Shown one piece after another: positions 20,597-29,661 of a stretch of 64,000 nucleotides of DNA. The stretch is taken from positions 31,001-95,000 of the forward strand of contig NZ_CP044990.1 of assembly GCF_009017495.1 (NCBI RefSeq), in the 5' to 3' direction. Under the pieces are notes generated by a model that had not been told where the DNA came from, did not search any database, and saw only the letters and a program-made list of their open reading frames with translations. Both the position numbers and the translations under genes were made by a program. The stretch comes from Deinococcus sp. AJ005. Its GTDB lineage: Bacteria > Deinococcota > Deinococci > Deinococcales > Deinococcaceae. The number at the start of each line of letters is the position of its first letter. The first letter of the stretch is position 1.

Positions 20597-21995
20597 CACG
20601 TACCTGAGGGTGGTCTTGCAGCCCGATTACGACTACGCCAGCGAACACCTGTTGCCCCACCTCTTCGATGCCCTGAGCGCGCACGCCCTGATGCTGGACG
20701 GCTGCGGGGTGGCCCACGCGGGCAAGGCGGCCAGCCTGCTGCGCGAGATCCGCCGTCAGCCTTTTCCGGCCTACGATCCCAGCGTCGAGGACGTGTTCTT
20801 CACGCTGGACCGTGAGCTGGCCGCCCGCGACGTGGATGCGGCGGGGGCGCTGCGAACGGCGCTGTCCCGCAACGATCTGGACATGACCATCTACCGCCTG
20901 AGTGCCCGGCTGCGCCTGATGCGGGCGATGGAGCGGGTGCTGCGGCTGCGGCGCACCCTGCTGGACCTCGCCGCACGCGAGATCAACACCGTGATCGTCG
21001 CGTACACGCATCACCAGCCCGCCCAGCCCACCACGCTGGCGCACTACCTGACGGCGGTGGAAAACGTGCTGGCCCGCGACACCATGCGGATGCTGGGGGC
21101 CATGACGCACCTGAACATCAGTCCGATGGGCGCGGTGGCGCTGGGCGGCACCAGCTTCCCAATTGACCGGACACGAACATCAGAGTTGCTGGCCTTTGAC
21201 CGGCCCATTGAGAACACCTACGACGCTGTGAGTGCCAGCGACTGGCAGGTGGAGATCGCCAGCGTGATCACGGTGGTGTCCACCACGCTGTCGCGCGTGT
21301 TGTATGACCTGCTGTTCTGGGCCTCGCGTGGGCTGCTGTCACTGGCCGATGGTCTGGTGCAGGGCAGCAGCGTGATGCCGCAGAAACGCAATCCGGTAGC
21401 GCTGGAACACGCCCGCACCAAGTTCAGTAAGGCCATCGGCGTGACCCAGAGCGTGATCATCTCCAGCCACAATGTTCCGTTTGGGGACATCAACGATCCC
21501 GGCCCGGACATGCAGCCCCCGCTGACCAGCATGTGGCACGACTTCCGCGACGGTCTGGAACTGCTGATCGCCTCGCTGACCAACCCCACCCTCAACCGCG
21601 AGGAATGGTTGAGGGAAGCGCAACAGGGCGAATCGGTGGTCACCGAACTGGCCGACGTGATCGCCCGGCATACGGAATGTGGGTTCCGCGAAGCCCACGC
21701 CCATGTCAAGACGCTGCTGGACCACCTGCATACCCAGGGCCGCGCCGTCAGCACCCTGACCGCCGCCGATCTGGCCGCAGTTGGACTGGACTTGCCGGAA
21801 GCCGAGGTACGAAGTGCCCTGAACCCGGCAGAATTCATCGCCCGGCGTACCACCTTTGGCGGCCCTGCCCCCTCGGTGATGGCCGGGGAAATTGCGGCGG
21901 CCCGTGAACGGCTTGACATTGATTACACCCACCACGCCAGCCTCACTACCCGATTTATGAATGCCCGCACACACCTTGAAGGAGGTTCTTTATGA
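20586..21995 (+). CDS. Fumarase/aspartase-superfamily lyase (argininosuccinate lyase-like)
   Basis: The superfamily splits C-N or C-O bonds to release fumarate. The catalytic loop GSSVMPQKRNPVALE is intact and THHQPAQPTTLAHYL matches the argininosuccinate lyase His loop. ATG 20586 has a GGGAG site and overlaps the ROK stop. The 469-residue protein differs from true ArgH after the loop (NVPFGDINDPGPDMQPP) and sits in a sugar-transport operon, not an arginine one. I infer a paralogue acting on a succinyl- or aspartyl-modified compound imported by this operon; annotation tools may call it argH. Confidence 0.8.
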   Translation: MWHDTYLRVVLQPDYDYASEHLLPHLFDALSAHALMLDGCGVAHAGKAASLLREIRRQPFPAYDPSVEDVFFTLDRELAARDVDAAGALRTALSRNDLDMTIYRLSARLRLMRAMERVLRLRRTLLDLAAREINTVIVAYTHHQPAQPTTLAHYLTAVENVLARDTMRMLGAMTHLNISPMGAVALGGTSFPIDRTRTSELLAFDRPIENTYDAVSASDWQVEIASVITVVSTTLSRVLYDLLFWASRGLLSLADGLVQGSSVMPQKRNPVALEHARTKFSKAIGVTQSVIISSHNVPFGDINDPGPDMQPPLTSMWHDFRDGLELLIASLTNPTLNREEWLREAQQGESVVTELADVIARHTECGFREAHAHVKTLLDHLHTQGRAVSTLTAADLAAVGLDLPEAEVRSALNPAEFIARRTTFGGPAPSVMAGEIAAARERLDIDYTHHASLTTRFMNARTHLEGGSL

Positions 21996-24259
21996 AGAAA
22001 CGGTACTTATCCAGCTTGATGCTTTCCCTGCTCATTGGTGCGGCCAGCGCGCAGACCACCTCTGCGCCTGCCGCCCCCAACCCCATCCAGAGTGGCCCTG
22101 GCAGCTACGGCGGCACGGTCAGCGGCATGGACCTGATGGACGTCGACCTGATGTTCATCGGCGCGCACCCGGACGACGATGGTGGCGTGGGCGGCATCCT
22201 GGCTCGCTACCTGCTGGACGGCGGTTACAAGGGCACGGTGGTCACCCTGACCGGCGGCGAGGGCGGCGGCAACGCCACGGGCCGTGAAACAGGCCGCGCC
22301 CTGGGTCTGATCCGCGAGGAGGAGGAACGCCGCTCGCTGGCGATGCTGGGCGTCAACAGCCCGCATTTCCTGGGCTTGCGCGACTTCTATTTCACGCTGT
22401 CCGCCGAGGAAACCCTGGCCAAGTGGGGCGGCCCGGCCTTCGTGTGCGATGTGGTGCGGCTGGTGCGCCTGCGCCGTCCCGAAGTTCTCGTGACCATGTG
22501 GCCTGGCCCCGGCACGCACGGCCAGCACCAGATGGCTGCCCGCGCCGCCACGCTGGCCTACGCCACGGCGGGCGATCCGGCCACCTGCCCGGAACAGCTT
22601 AAAGAGGGCTTGCAGGTCTTCACGCCTCTCAAGCTGTACTACTACCCCAACAGCGCTGAGGACGCCACCGTCAAGATTCCCACCGACGACGTGTCGCGCA
22701 CCGCCCGGATTCGCTACTCGGACCTCAAGAACGTCGCGCAGTTCAACTACCGCTCGCAGGGCTGGGACACCTTCTCCACGCTGCCCGCCAAGACCTCTAA
22801 CCCGGAATCGTTCATGCTGGTGGCCTCGCGCGTGCCCACCCCGGCCCAGGAAACCTCATTGATGGGCGGCGCACTCACGGCCAGCGGTTCCTCTCCTGCT
22901 GGTGTGAAGCTGGAAGTGCAGCCCGCCGCCTATGACATCGGTGCGGGACAGGCCGCCCCCGTGACCGTCAAACTGACCAACACCACCAGCAAGGACATGA
23001 CCGGCGTCACGCTGGCCCTGAACGCGCCGGACGGCTGGAAAGTTTCAGCGGCCCCAGCGGCCAGGACCCTGAAGCCCGGCGAGTCGGCCAGCGCCACCTT
23101 CCAGGTCACGGCTCCGGCGAATGCGGCGGCCCAGCGCAGTGAAGTGACGGGCAGCTACCGCGCCGCGCAGGACGGCCAGGCCATCACGGGTCGCGCCGGT
23201 AATTTCGTGCGCCCGCTGCCCGCCGTTGTCGCCACCTTCGCCCCCACCTTTGATGTCGCCGCGTATCAGGACTTCGCCCGACAGACCGGCACCGACTGGG
23301 TCATCGGCTCGCTGCCCACCCGACTGGCACTGGCGCTGGGGCAGAAGACCCCCGTGAACGTGACGGTGACCAACCGCAGCAAGGCCGCCGTGAACGGCAA
23401 GGTGGACCTGAAGATGCCCGCTGGCGTCACGCTGTCGGGCGATACGGCCTATCAACTGGCCGCCGGACAGAGCAAGACGCTGACCTTCCAGATGGAAGCT
23501 GTGGCCGCCGCGCTGCCCGCCGGACGCCAGAGTGCCCTGCTGCCCGTCAGCCTCAGCACTGGTAACTTCACCGACACGGCCAATGCCTACGTCCTGCCCA
23601 GTCTGACCATCCCGCGCCTGAGCAAAGCGCCCGTGATCGACGGTGATCTGGGCGACATGTCGGCGGGCGCAGACGGCCAGATCGGCCCGGAAGACCTGTG
23701 GTGGCGGACCAAGCCCGACAACGCGGCGGACGCCAGCGCCAAGTTCAAACTCGGTTATGACGACACGTACCTGTACGTGGGCATGAACGTCAAGGATGAG
23801 CTGGTGGCCTGCAACATCGCCCCGGACGACATCAAGGCTCAGCTCCGCTCGGATGCGATTGGCATCACCGTCGATCCCAGCGGCGACAGCAAGGACACCG
23901 GCACCACCATGCAGGCGGCGGCCTTTCCCTGCACCACGGACGGCTTCGGAGCGCGCGGCTTCCGCGACGCCGACGCCAACCAGGGCGTGATGGAAGAAAC
24001 GGCCCCCGGTATGCAGGTGGCCTCCAAGAAGGTGGACGGCGGCTATGACATCGAGTTCCGCCTGCCCTGGGCCGCCATGCCCAAGGTGCCCAAAGCGGGC
24101 GACACGATTGGCCTGAATCTGGTGATGTACGACGGCGATCAGGCCGACGCCCGCGTGGGCGCCAACATCAGCCAGAGCGGGCTGGCATGGGCCTCGTTCT
24201 CGTGGGGCGGCAAGCAGGCGCTGCCTTACCTGTGGCCACGCGTCACGCTGGGTAAGTAA
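21992..24259 (+). CDS. Secreted PIG-L-family deacetylase with NEW3 and CBM9-like domains
   Basis: A signal peptide (SLMLSLLIGAASA) is followed by a PIG-L/LmbE zinc deacetylase domain: metal motif GAHPDDD, then TLTGGEGGGN and a later His in GTHGQHQMAAR. Residues ~300-540 contain two beta-sandwich repeats of the NEW3 type (VTVKLTNTTSKDMTGV, VNVTVTNRSKAAVNG). The C-terminus is CBM9-like (APVIDGDLGDMS, DDTYLYVGMNVKDE, DIEFRLPWAAM). It probably deacetylates an N-acetyl sugar outside the cell. ATG overlaps the lyase stop (ATGA), with GGAGG upstream, so the two are co-translated. 755 residues is very long for the family. Confidence 0.87.
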   Translation: MKKRYLSSLMLSLLIGAASAQTTSAPAAPNPIQSGPGSYGGTVSGMDLMDVDLMFIGAHPDDDGGVGGILARYLLDGGYKGTVVTLTGGEGGGNATGRETGRALGLIREEEERRSLAMLGVNSPHFLGLRDFYFTLSAEETLAKWGGPAFVCDVVRLVRLRRPEVLVTMWPGPGTHGQHQMAARAATLAYATAGDPATCPEQLKEGLQVFTPLKLYYYPNSAEDATVKIPTDDVSRTARIRYSDLKNVAQFNYRSQGWDTFSTLPAKTSNPESFMLVASRVPTPAQETSLMGGALTASGSSPAGVKLEVQPAAYDIGAGQAAPVTVKLTNTTSKDMTGVTLALNAPDGWKVSAAPAARTLKPGESASATFQVTAPANAAAQRSEVTGSYRAAQDGQAITGRAGNFVRPLPAVVATFAPTFDVAAYQDFARQTGTDWVIGSLPTRLALALGQKTPVNVTVTNRSKAAVNGKVDLKMPAGVTLSGDTAYQLAAGQSKTLTFQMEAVAAALPAGRQSALLPVSLSTGNFTDTANAYVLPSLTIPRLSKAPVIDGDLGDMSAGADGQIGPEDLWWRTKPDNAADASAKFKLGYDDTYLYVGMNVKDELVACNIAPDDIKAQLRSDAIGITVDPSGDSKDTGTTMQAAAFPCTTDGFGARGFRDADANQGVMEETAPGMQVASKKVDGGYDIEFRLPWAAMPKVPKAGDTIGLNLVMYDGDQADARVGANISQSGLAWASFSWGGKQALPYLWPRVTLGK

Positions 24260-24327
24260 ACGCTAGGCAAGTCAATACCCTCCACCCCCTTCCCAACCTC
24301 TCCATCTCAAAACAACAGGAGTTCACC

Positions 24328-25575
24328 ATGAAAAAGTTACTGACACTGGCCCTCGGCCTCTCGCTCGCTTCCGCCTCCGCCGCGCCCGTCACGTTGACCT
24401 ACTGGCAGTACGACTATGCCAGTAAGGTCAGCGCCATGAACGATCTGATCAAGAAGTTCGAGGCCGCCAACCCCGACATCAAGATCAAGCAGGAAACCTT
24501 CCCGTACGACGCCTATAGTCAGAAAGTCGCTTCCAGCGTTCCTGCCGGACAGGGACCGGATGTGGTCAACCTGTATTATGGCTGGCTCCCCCAGTATGTG
24601 GACGCTGGGTACCTTCAGCAGCTTCCAGTCAAGGATTTCCCGACGGCCACCATCGACAGCACCTACGCACCGATGGTGAAGACTTCCAAGATGAACGGCA
24701 AGTATTACGCCCTGCCCACCTCTGTCCGCACGCTGGCCATCTTTTACAACAAAGACCTCTTCAAGCAGGCTGGAATCGCCCAGCCGCCCAAAACCTGGGA
24801 AGAACTGATCGCAGACGGTCAGAAGATCGTCAAGGGCACGCCCCCCCGCTACACCACGCTGGGCTTCGGCATCCAGCCCGACGGCCAGGATTACCACGTC
24901 CTGCGTGAAGTGCTGGTGCGTCAGTTTGGCGGCCAGCCCTACAGCAAGGACGGCAAGACCGCCACCTATGACAGCGCGGCGGGGGCCAAGGCCATGACCT
25001 TCTACACCGATCTGCAAACCAAGTACAAGCTGGGCGTGCCCAATTTCTTCCCTGGCAACAACAGCTACCGCGACGCCTTCATCGCGGGCAAGGTGGGCAT
25101 GATCATCGACGGCTCATTTGCCATCAACACCATCAAGGATGGCGCGAAGTTCGACTGGGGCGTGACGACGCTGCCCGTGCTGGCCAGCAATCCCAATGAG
25201 AAAGACAACTTCGGGTCTTACTGGGTCAACGGCATCACCAAGAACGCCAAGGGTGACAAGCTCGACGCCTCGGTGAAGTTTCTGAAGTTCCTGACCAGCG
25301 CTGAAACCCAGCGCTACTGGTTGGCAAACGTGGGAGAGATTCCCGCCAGCCGCAGTCTGGCTGCCGATCCCAGCCTGCTCAAAGACCCGGTCTATGGGCC
25401 GTTCATTGCCAGCCTGCCCTACGCGTCTTCCACCGTATTCGTGGATGAGGCCGGACAGCGCAAAGCCTGGGTGGACGCGATCAACACCGTTCTGCTGAAG
25501 GGGGCCAAGCCTGCCGACGCCGTCAAGCAGGCCGCCGCCGACGAGCAGAAGATTCTCAACAGCTACTACAAGTAA
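24328..25575 (+). CDS. ABC transporter sugar-binding protein (family 1)
   Basis: A Sec signal peptide (KKLLTLALGLSLASASAA) is followed by a MalE-type fold: LTYWQYDYASKVSAMNDLIKKFEAANPDIKI, GQGPDVVNLYYGW, and YALPTSVRTLAIFYNKDLFKQAGI. An AACAGGAG site precedes the ATG. It captures an oligosaccharide or aminosugar and hands it to the two downstream permeases. A structured repeat lies between it and the first permease gene, which may keep its expression higher than theirs. Confidence 0.94.
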   Translation: MKKLLTLALGLSLASASAAPVTLTYWQYDYASKVSAMNDLIKKFEAANPDIKIKQETFPYDAYSQKVASSVPAGQGPDVVNLYYGWLPQYVDAGYLQQLPVKDFPTATIDSTYAPMVKTSKMNGKYYALPTSVRTLAIFYNKDLFKQAGIAQPPKTWEELIADGQKIVKGTPPRYTTLGFGIQPDGQDYHVLREVLVRQFGGQPYSKDGKTATYDSAAGAKAMTFYTDLQTKYKLGVPNFFPGNNSYRDAFIAGKVGMIIDGSFAINTIKDGAKFDWGVTTLPVLASNPNEKDNFGSYWVNGITKNAKGDKLDASVKFLKFLTSAETQRYWLANVGEIPASRSLAADPSLLKDPVYGPFIASLPYASSTVFVDEAGQRKAWVDAINTVLLKGAKPADAVKQAAADEQKILNSYYK

Positions 25576-25667
25576 GTCCTGAGTTCCGCGCGTCTGCAAT
25601 ACTTTCCAGAGAAGCGGAAGTGATGTGGAGGCGCGGAAATTTTTGGCTCTCCGTCGACTTCGTTTCT

Positions 25668-25800
25668 TACGGATTCCGTCTGTTTCGGACAGGAATTGGG
25701 ACAGCGCCGATTCCTGTCCTCCACGTCCGGAACCCGTTTTTCTCCTTCTCGCTCCGCTCGGATTACAGGTGTTCCCAACACCTTTTAATCGGAGTCCGTA
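25668..25800 (+). repeat. 133-bp structured intergenic repeat, copy 2
   Basis: The ends are TACGGATTCCG (25668-25678) and CGGAGTCCGTA (25790-25800). An internal stem of GGACAGGAAT/ATTCCTGTCC and a second stem AGGTGTT/AACACCT are present. It sits between the binding-protein gene and the first permease gene. Confidence 0.87.
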
Positions 25801-25844
25801 TCAGAGGTAAAGATGACCAGATCCACTGGCCCACGAGGCCATTT

Positions 25845-26765
25845 ATGACCGTGACCGCGCCTCCCAAAGCGCGGCGGGGCGGCTCGATGCGGCGGCACCA
25901 GACCCGCACGGCCTACACCTTCCTGCTGGTCCCCCTGATCTTCTACCTGATCGTGCGTTTCCTGCCCACCCTCTCTGCCCTGCGGCTGAGCCTGTTCGAC
26001 TGGAACATCCTCAAAGACACCCAGCCCTTCGTCGGCACCGAGAACTATCAGCGGTTGTTCGCCGACGAGAAGTTCGGTCAAGCGCTGCGGAACACCGCGC
26101 TGTACACCGTCATCGGCGTCCCAGCGCAGATCGCGCTGGGACTGATCGTGGCCCTGCTCCTGAACAAGATCATCGCGTTGCGCGGGCTGTTCCGGGCGCT
26201 GTACTTCGCCCCCTACGTCACCCCCATCGTGGCCGCCGCGTGGGTCTGGCAGTGGCTGTTCAGCCCGCAATTCGGTCCGGTCAACACCTTTTTGATCTGG
26301 CTGCACATCACCCCGCAGAACTTTCTCAACTCCCCGGATCAGGCGCTGGCCACCACGGCGGCGCTGGTGGTGTGGCAGAACCTGGGCTTTCAGATCGTGC
26401 TGTTCCTGGCCGGGTTGTCGGCCATTCCCCGCAGTTATTACGAGGCTGCCGAGATCGACGGTGCGAACGGCACCCAGGCGTTCTGGAAGATCACCTGGCC
26501 GCTGCTCAATCCCACCATCGTGTTCAGCGTGGTGACCGGGACCATTTCTTACCTGCAACTGTTCACGCAGGTGGTCAACCTGAACTTCACCGATCAGGGG
26601 GGACCGCTGGGCAGCACCATGACGGTGGCGCTGTACATCTATCAGATCGCGTTCGGACGCTTCCAGATGGGGTATGCCTCGGCCATCACGGTGGTGCTGT
26701 TCCTGATCATCCTGGCCATCACCCTGTTCCAACTGCGCTTCCTGACCCGGCGGTATGACCTATGA
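25845..26765 (+). CDS. ABC sugar permease (MalF/UgpA-like)
   Basis: ATG 25845 has GAGG upstream; the longer frame runs back into the repeat and is not credible. Six hydrophobic helices are seen, starting YTFLLVPLIFYLIVRFLP. The EAA loop contacting the ATPase is YYEAAEIDGANGTQAFWKITWPLL. It pairs with the permease immediately downstream. No ATP-binding subunit is encoded here, so a shared MsmX/UgpC-type ATPase elsewhere is likely. Confidence 0.93.
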   Translation: MTVTAPPKARRGGSMRRHQTRTAYTFLLVPLIFYLIVRFLPTLSALRLSLFDWNILKDTQPFVGTENYQRLFADEKFGQALRNTALYTVIGVPAQIALGLIVALLLNKIIALRGLFRALYFAPYVTPIVAAAWVWQWLFSPQFGPVNTFLIWLHITPQNFLNSPDQALATTAALVVWQNLGFQIVLFLAGLSAIPRSYYEAAEIDGANGTQAFWKITWPLLNPTIVFSVVTGTISYLQLFTQVVNLNFTDQGGPLGSTMTVALYIYQIAFGRFQMGYASAITVVLFLIILAITLFQLRFLTRRYDL

Positions 26766-26899
26766 TACGGATTCCGTCTGTTTCGTTAACAAACCGGGAC
26801 AGCTCCGGTTCGTTAACTCCACGCCCGGAACCCGTTTGTCTCCTACTCGCTTCGCTCAGATTTTCAGGTGTTTCCAACACCTTCCAATCGGAGTTTGTA
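26766..26899 (+). repeat. 134-bp structured intergenic repeat, copy 3
   Basis: TACGGATTCCG (26766-26776) pairs poorly with the diverged right end CGGAGTTTGTA (26889-26899). Internal stems are AACCGG/CCGGTT, flanked by GTTAAC on both sides, and AGGTGTT/AACACCT. The right end provides the ribosome-binding site and first base of the start codon of the second permease. Confidence 0.87.
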
Positions 26900-27786
26900 T
26901 GACCACGACACTGGACAAACCTGACACCCGTGAAACGGCGGGCGATCCTCGCCCGCAGCGCCGCCTCAACACGCCGATGCTGCTGGCCTACCTCGTGCTG
27001 ACCGTGGGCATCGTGGTCACGCTGTTTCCCTTCATGTGGATGCTCCTGACCAGCCTCAAGAGCTTTCAGGAACTGTTCAACCTGAGCTTTCTGCCCGAAT
27101 CGCCCACCCTGGACAACTACCGCCAGGTCCTGCTGGAAACCAAGTTCATCCAGTGGTTCGGCAACAGCCTGCTGGTGGCCGGGGTCACCACCGCCACCGT
27201 GCTGTTCTTCGACTCGATGGTGGGCTACACCCTGGCCAAGTTCGACTTTCCCGGCAAGAACCTCATCTTCATCCTGATCCTGTCCACGCTGATGATCCCC
27301 ACCGAGATGCTGGTTATCCCGTGGTTCGTGGGGGTCAGCGACATCCACCTGACCGGGAGTGTGCCGGGAGCCTACTTTGCGATCATGTTCCCCGGCCTGA
27401 TGAGTGCGTTCGGGGTCTTTCTGATGCGGCAGTTCTTTGAGACGCTGCCCGATGACCTGCTGGAAGCGGCGCGCATCGACGGCATGAGCGAGTTCGGAAT
27501 CTTCTGGCGGATCGCTTTGCCGCTGGTTCGCCCGGCGCTGGCCAGTCTGGCCATCTTCACCTTTCTGGGCAACTGGAACGCGTTCCTGTGGCCGCTGATC
27601 GTGATCCAGAGACCGGAGTTCCGCACGCTGCCAGTGGGCACCGCGCTGTTTAACGGGGAGGCGGGAACGCAGTGGGGGCTGATCATGGCGGCCAGCAGTC
27701 TGGCGGTGATTCCGGTGCTGATCGTGTTCGCCATCTTCCAGAAGCAGATTATCGAGGGCATTGTTTTGACCGGGATGAAGGGATGA
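26899..27786 (+). CDS. ABC sugar permease (MalG/UgpE-like)
   Basis: ATG 26899 has GGAG five bases upstream, both lying in the end of a repeat element. The protein is a typical second sugar permease: six helices beginning LLAYLVLTVGIVVTLFPFMWM, and the EAA loop LLEAARIDGMSEFGIFWRIALPLVRP. It forms the heterodimeric channel with the upstream permease. Its stop overlaps the start of the PIG-L gene (ATGA). Confidence 0.93.
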   Translation: MTTTLDKPDTRETAGDPRPQRRLNTPMLLAYLVLTVGIVVTLFPFMWMLLTSLKSFQELFNLSFLPESPTLDNYRQVLLETKFIQWFGNSLLVAGVTTATVLFFDSMVGYTLAKFDFPGKNLIFILILSTLMIPTEMLVIPWFVGVSDIHLTGSVPGAYFAIMFPGLMSAFGVFLMRQFFETLPDDLLEAARIDGMSEFGIFWRIALPLVRPALASLAIFTFLGNWNAFLWPLIVIQRPEFRTLPVGTALFNGEAGTQWGLIMAASSLAVIPVLIVFAIFQKQIIEGIVLTGMKG

Positions 27787-28628
27787 GCGCCCCGGCGTCT
27801 CTGCTGGCCGTCTTCGCCCATCCCGACGATGAGGCCCTGCGCTGCGGTGGAGCGCTGGCGCTGTATGCCGCACGCGGCGTTCAGGTTCACCTGATCTGCC
27901 TGACCCGCGGTGAGGCGGGACGCAACACGGACCCCACTCTGGGCACCGTCGATCTGCCCACCCAGCGGGAGCAGGAACTCAAAGATGCCTGTCTTGCGCT
28001 GGGCATCCACCCCCCCGTTTTTCTCGGCTACCATGACAGTGGGCGGGGTGACCGGCTTCGCCGCGACGATCCCCTGGCCACCATCAACGCCGACCTGACG
28101 GCGATGGAACGCCAGATTCTGGAAGTGATCGAGGCCACCCACCCTCAAATTATGCTGACCTTCGACCCACACGGCATGTACGGCCATCCTGACCACCTGA
28201 TCGCCCACCGCGTCGCCACCGCCGCCTACGCCAGCAGCGGGTTCCGGCAGGTGCGCGTTCAGCGTCTCTTTTACACGGTCCAGAGCCGTGAGGAAATGAT
28301 GCGCCTCCAGAGTGGACGTTCTCTGGGCGTGCTGGAGGGGCTGGAGCCGGAAACTTACGCGGTCTGCGACTGCACCATCGCCGCCCGGATCGACATCCGC
28401 GCCTATGCGGCACAGAAGCGGGCCGCCCTGTTCTCTCACCGCACCCAGACGGGTCCGCTGAGTACGCTGGGTACTCTCAGCGACGAGCAGTTCGCCCCAC
28501 TGATGGAGAGTGAGACCTTCAGCCTGGGCGGGATTCGCTCCTCGGTGCCCGAGTACCCCATGCACGATCTCTTTGCGGGCCTGGATGTCGAGTTCCGTCC
28601 TGCGGCACAGTCGGAGCGGCCTGCGTGA
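27783..28628 (+). CDS. PIG-L/LmbE-family deacetylase (cytosolic)
   Basis: The zinc motif AHPDDEALRCGG, the TRGEAGRN segment and the C-terminal HPDHLIAH mark a PIG-L-family N-acetyl-sugar deacetylase. There is no signal peptide. The family includes BshB (bacillithiol), MshB (mycothiol) and N,N'-diacetylchitobiose deacetylases. Here it is co-translated with a sugar permease and a PfkB kinase, so I infer that it deacetylates the imported sugar. It is the second PIG-L protein of the operon; the other is secreted. Confidence 0.9.
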   Translation: MSAPASLLAVFAHPDDEALRCGGALALYAARGVQVHLICLTRGEAGRNTDPTLGTVDLPTQREQELKDACLALGIHPPVFLGYHDSGRGDRLRRDDPLATINADLTAMERQILEVIEATHPQIMLTFDPHGMYGHPDHLIAHRVATAAYASSGFRQVRVQRLFYTVQSREEMMRLQSGRSLGVLEGLEPETYAVCDCTIAARIDIRAYAAQKRAALFSHRTQTGPLSTLGTLSDEQFAPLMESETFSLGGIRSSVPEYPMHDLFAGLDVEFRPAAQSERPA

Positions 28629-29527
28629 CGCCGCGCGATCTGGTCATCCTGGGCAACATCAACGTGGACCTGATTCTCGGTCCCCTGGACGGCTGGCCCG
28701 GGCGCGGCACTGAAGTGCTAGTCGAGGAGTTGCAGTGGCGCGTCGGCGGGAATGCTGGCAACGCCGCCGCCGCCTGTGCGGCGCTGGGCACAGACCACGC
28801 CGTGATCAGCACGGCTGGCGATGATCTGGCCGGGAAGTGGCTTCAGCAACAGCTCCCCACCGGGCAGGTCACCTGGCTTCCCTGTGATGGCCCGACCTCC
28901 GTGACTGTCGCCGTGACCCACTCGGACGGCGAGCGGACCTTTATCACCCAGTTGGGGCATCTGGCGGCCCTGGAGTGGGCGAATCTGCGGCCCCACGTTC
29001 CAGCCAGCCGTTTTGCCCTGCTGGCTGGGGGCTTCCTCACGCCAGCCCTGCGCCGCGAGTACCCGGAAGTATTGGCGTGGTTCGGGCGCAGTGAAACGCA
29101 GGTGGCCCTCGACATGGGCTGGCCCGATGGCGGCTACACCCCCGAATTGCGGCGGGAAGTGCTGTGCTGGCTGCCCCAGACGCACCATCTGCTGATCAAC
29201 GACCTCGAAGCGCTGGCACTGACAGGTGAGACCGATCTGCGGTGCGCCGTGGAATGCCTCGCTTCCCATCTTCACCCGGACGGCACCCTGGTGATCAAGC
29301 GGGGGGCCGAGGGCGTTTTGCTTCATCACGGCGGACAGGTCAGCACGCATGCGGCCCCGGCCATTCAGGTCAGCGATACTGTCGGGGCCGGTGACATCTG
29401 GAACGCCGCGTACCTGGATGCCCTCAGCCGCGCAGAGGGGACAGAGGCCGCCGCTGAGTTCGCGGTGCAGGTTGCGTCCACGGCTGTTTCCACCAGCCCC
29501 AGGCGTTACCTCGTACCAGAGGGTTGA
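28625..29527 (+). CDS. PfkB-family carbohydrate kinase
   Basis: It phosphorylates a sugar or nucleoside with ATP. The ribokinase-fold signatures are VGGNAGNAAAACAALG near the N-terminus and the catalytic anion hole DTVGAGDIWNAAYL at the C-terminus. GTG 28625 overlaps the stop of the PIG-L gene by four bases. It is the last gene of the operon and probably traps the deacetylated sugar as a phosphate ester. The exact substrate is unknown. Confidence 0.92.
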   Translation: MTPRDLVILGNINVDLILGPLDGWPGRGTEVLVEELQWRVGGNAGNAAAACAALGTDHAVISTAGDDLAGKWLQQQLPTGQVTWLPCDGPTSVTVAVTHSDGERTFITQLGHLAALEWANLRPHVPASRFALLAGGFLTPALRREYPEVLAWFGRSETQVALDMGWPDGGYTPELRREVLCWLPQTHHLLINDLEALALTGETDLRCAVECLASHLHPDGTLVIKRGAEGVLLHHGGQVSTHAAPAIQVSDTVGAGDIWNAAYLDALSRAEGTEAAAEFAVQVASTAVSTSPRRYLVPEG

Positions 29528-29543
29528 AGTCGCCAGGAAGCTA

Positions 29544-29618
29544 AGGACTCCGATTGGCAGGTGTTGGAAACATTCTGCGAGCTGTCCAGATTCCTACACG
29601 AAACAAACGGAACCATTG
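29544..29618 (-). repeat. Truncated copy 4 of the structured repeat
   Basis: Read on the minus strand this matches both ends of the 26766 copy (GTTTGTTTCG, GGACAGCTC, GTTTCCAACACCT, CAATCGGAGTC) but lacks about 60 bases from the middle. It lies just after the PfkB gene. Confidence 0.65.
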
Positions 29619-29661
29619 ACAACAACGTGGGGTGAACGCCTGGCCTGTTACCCTACCTTCC

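Noticed and set aside
20586..21995. Plain argininosuccinate lyase (argH)
   Set aside because: The catalytic loops fit the superfamily, but the operon is for sugar transport and the region after the signature differs from ArgH, so I did not assign the symbol.
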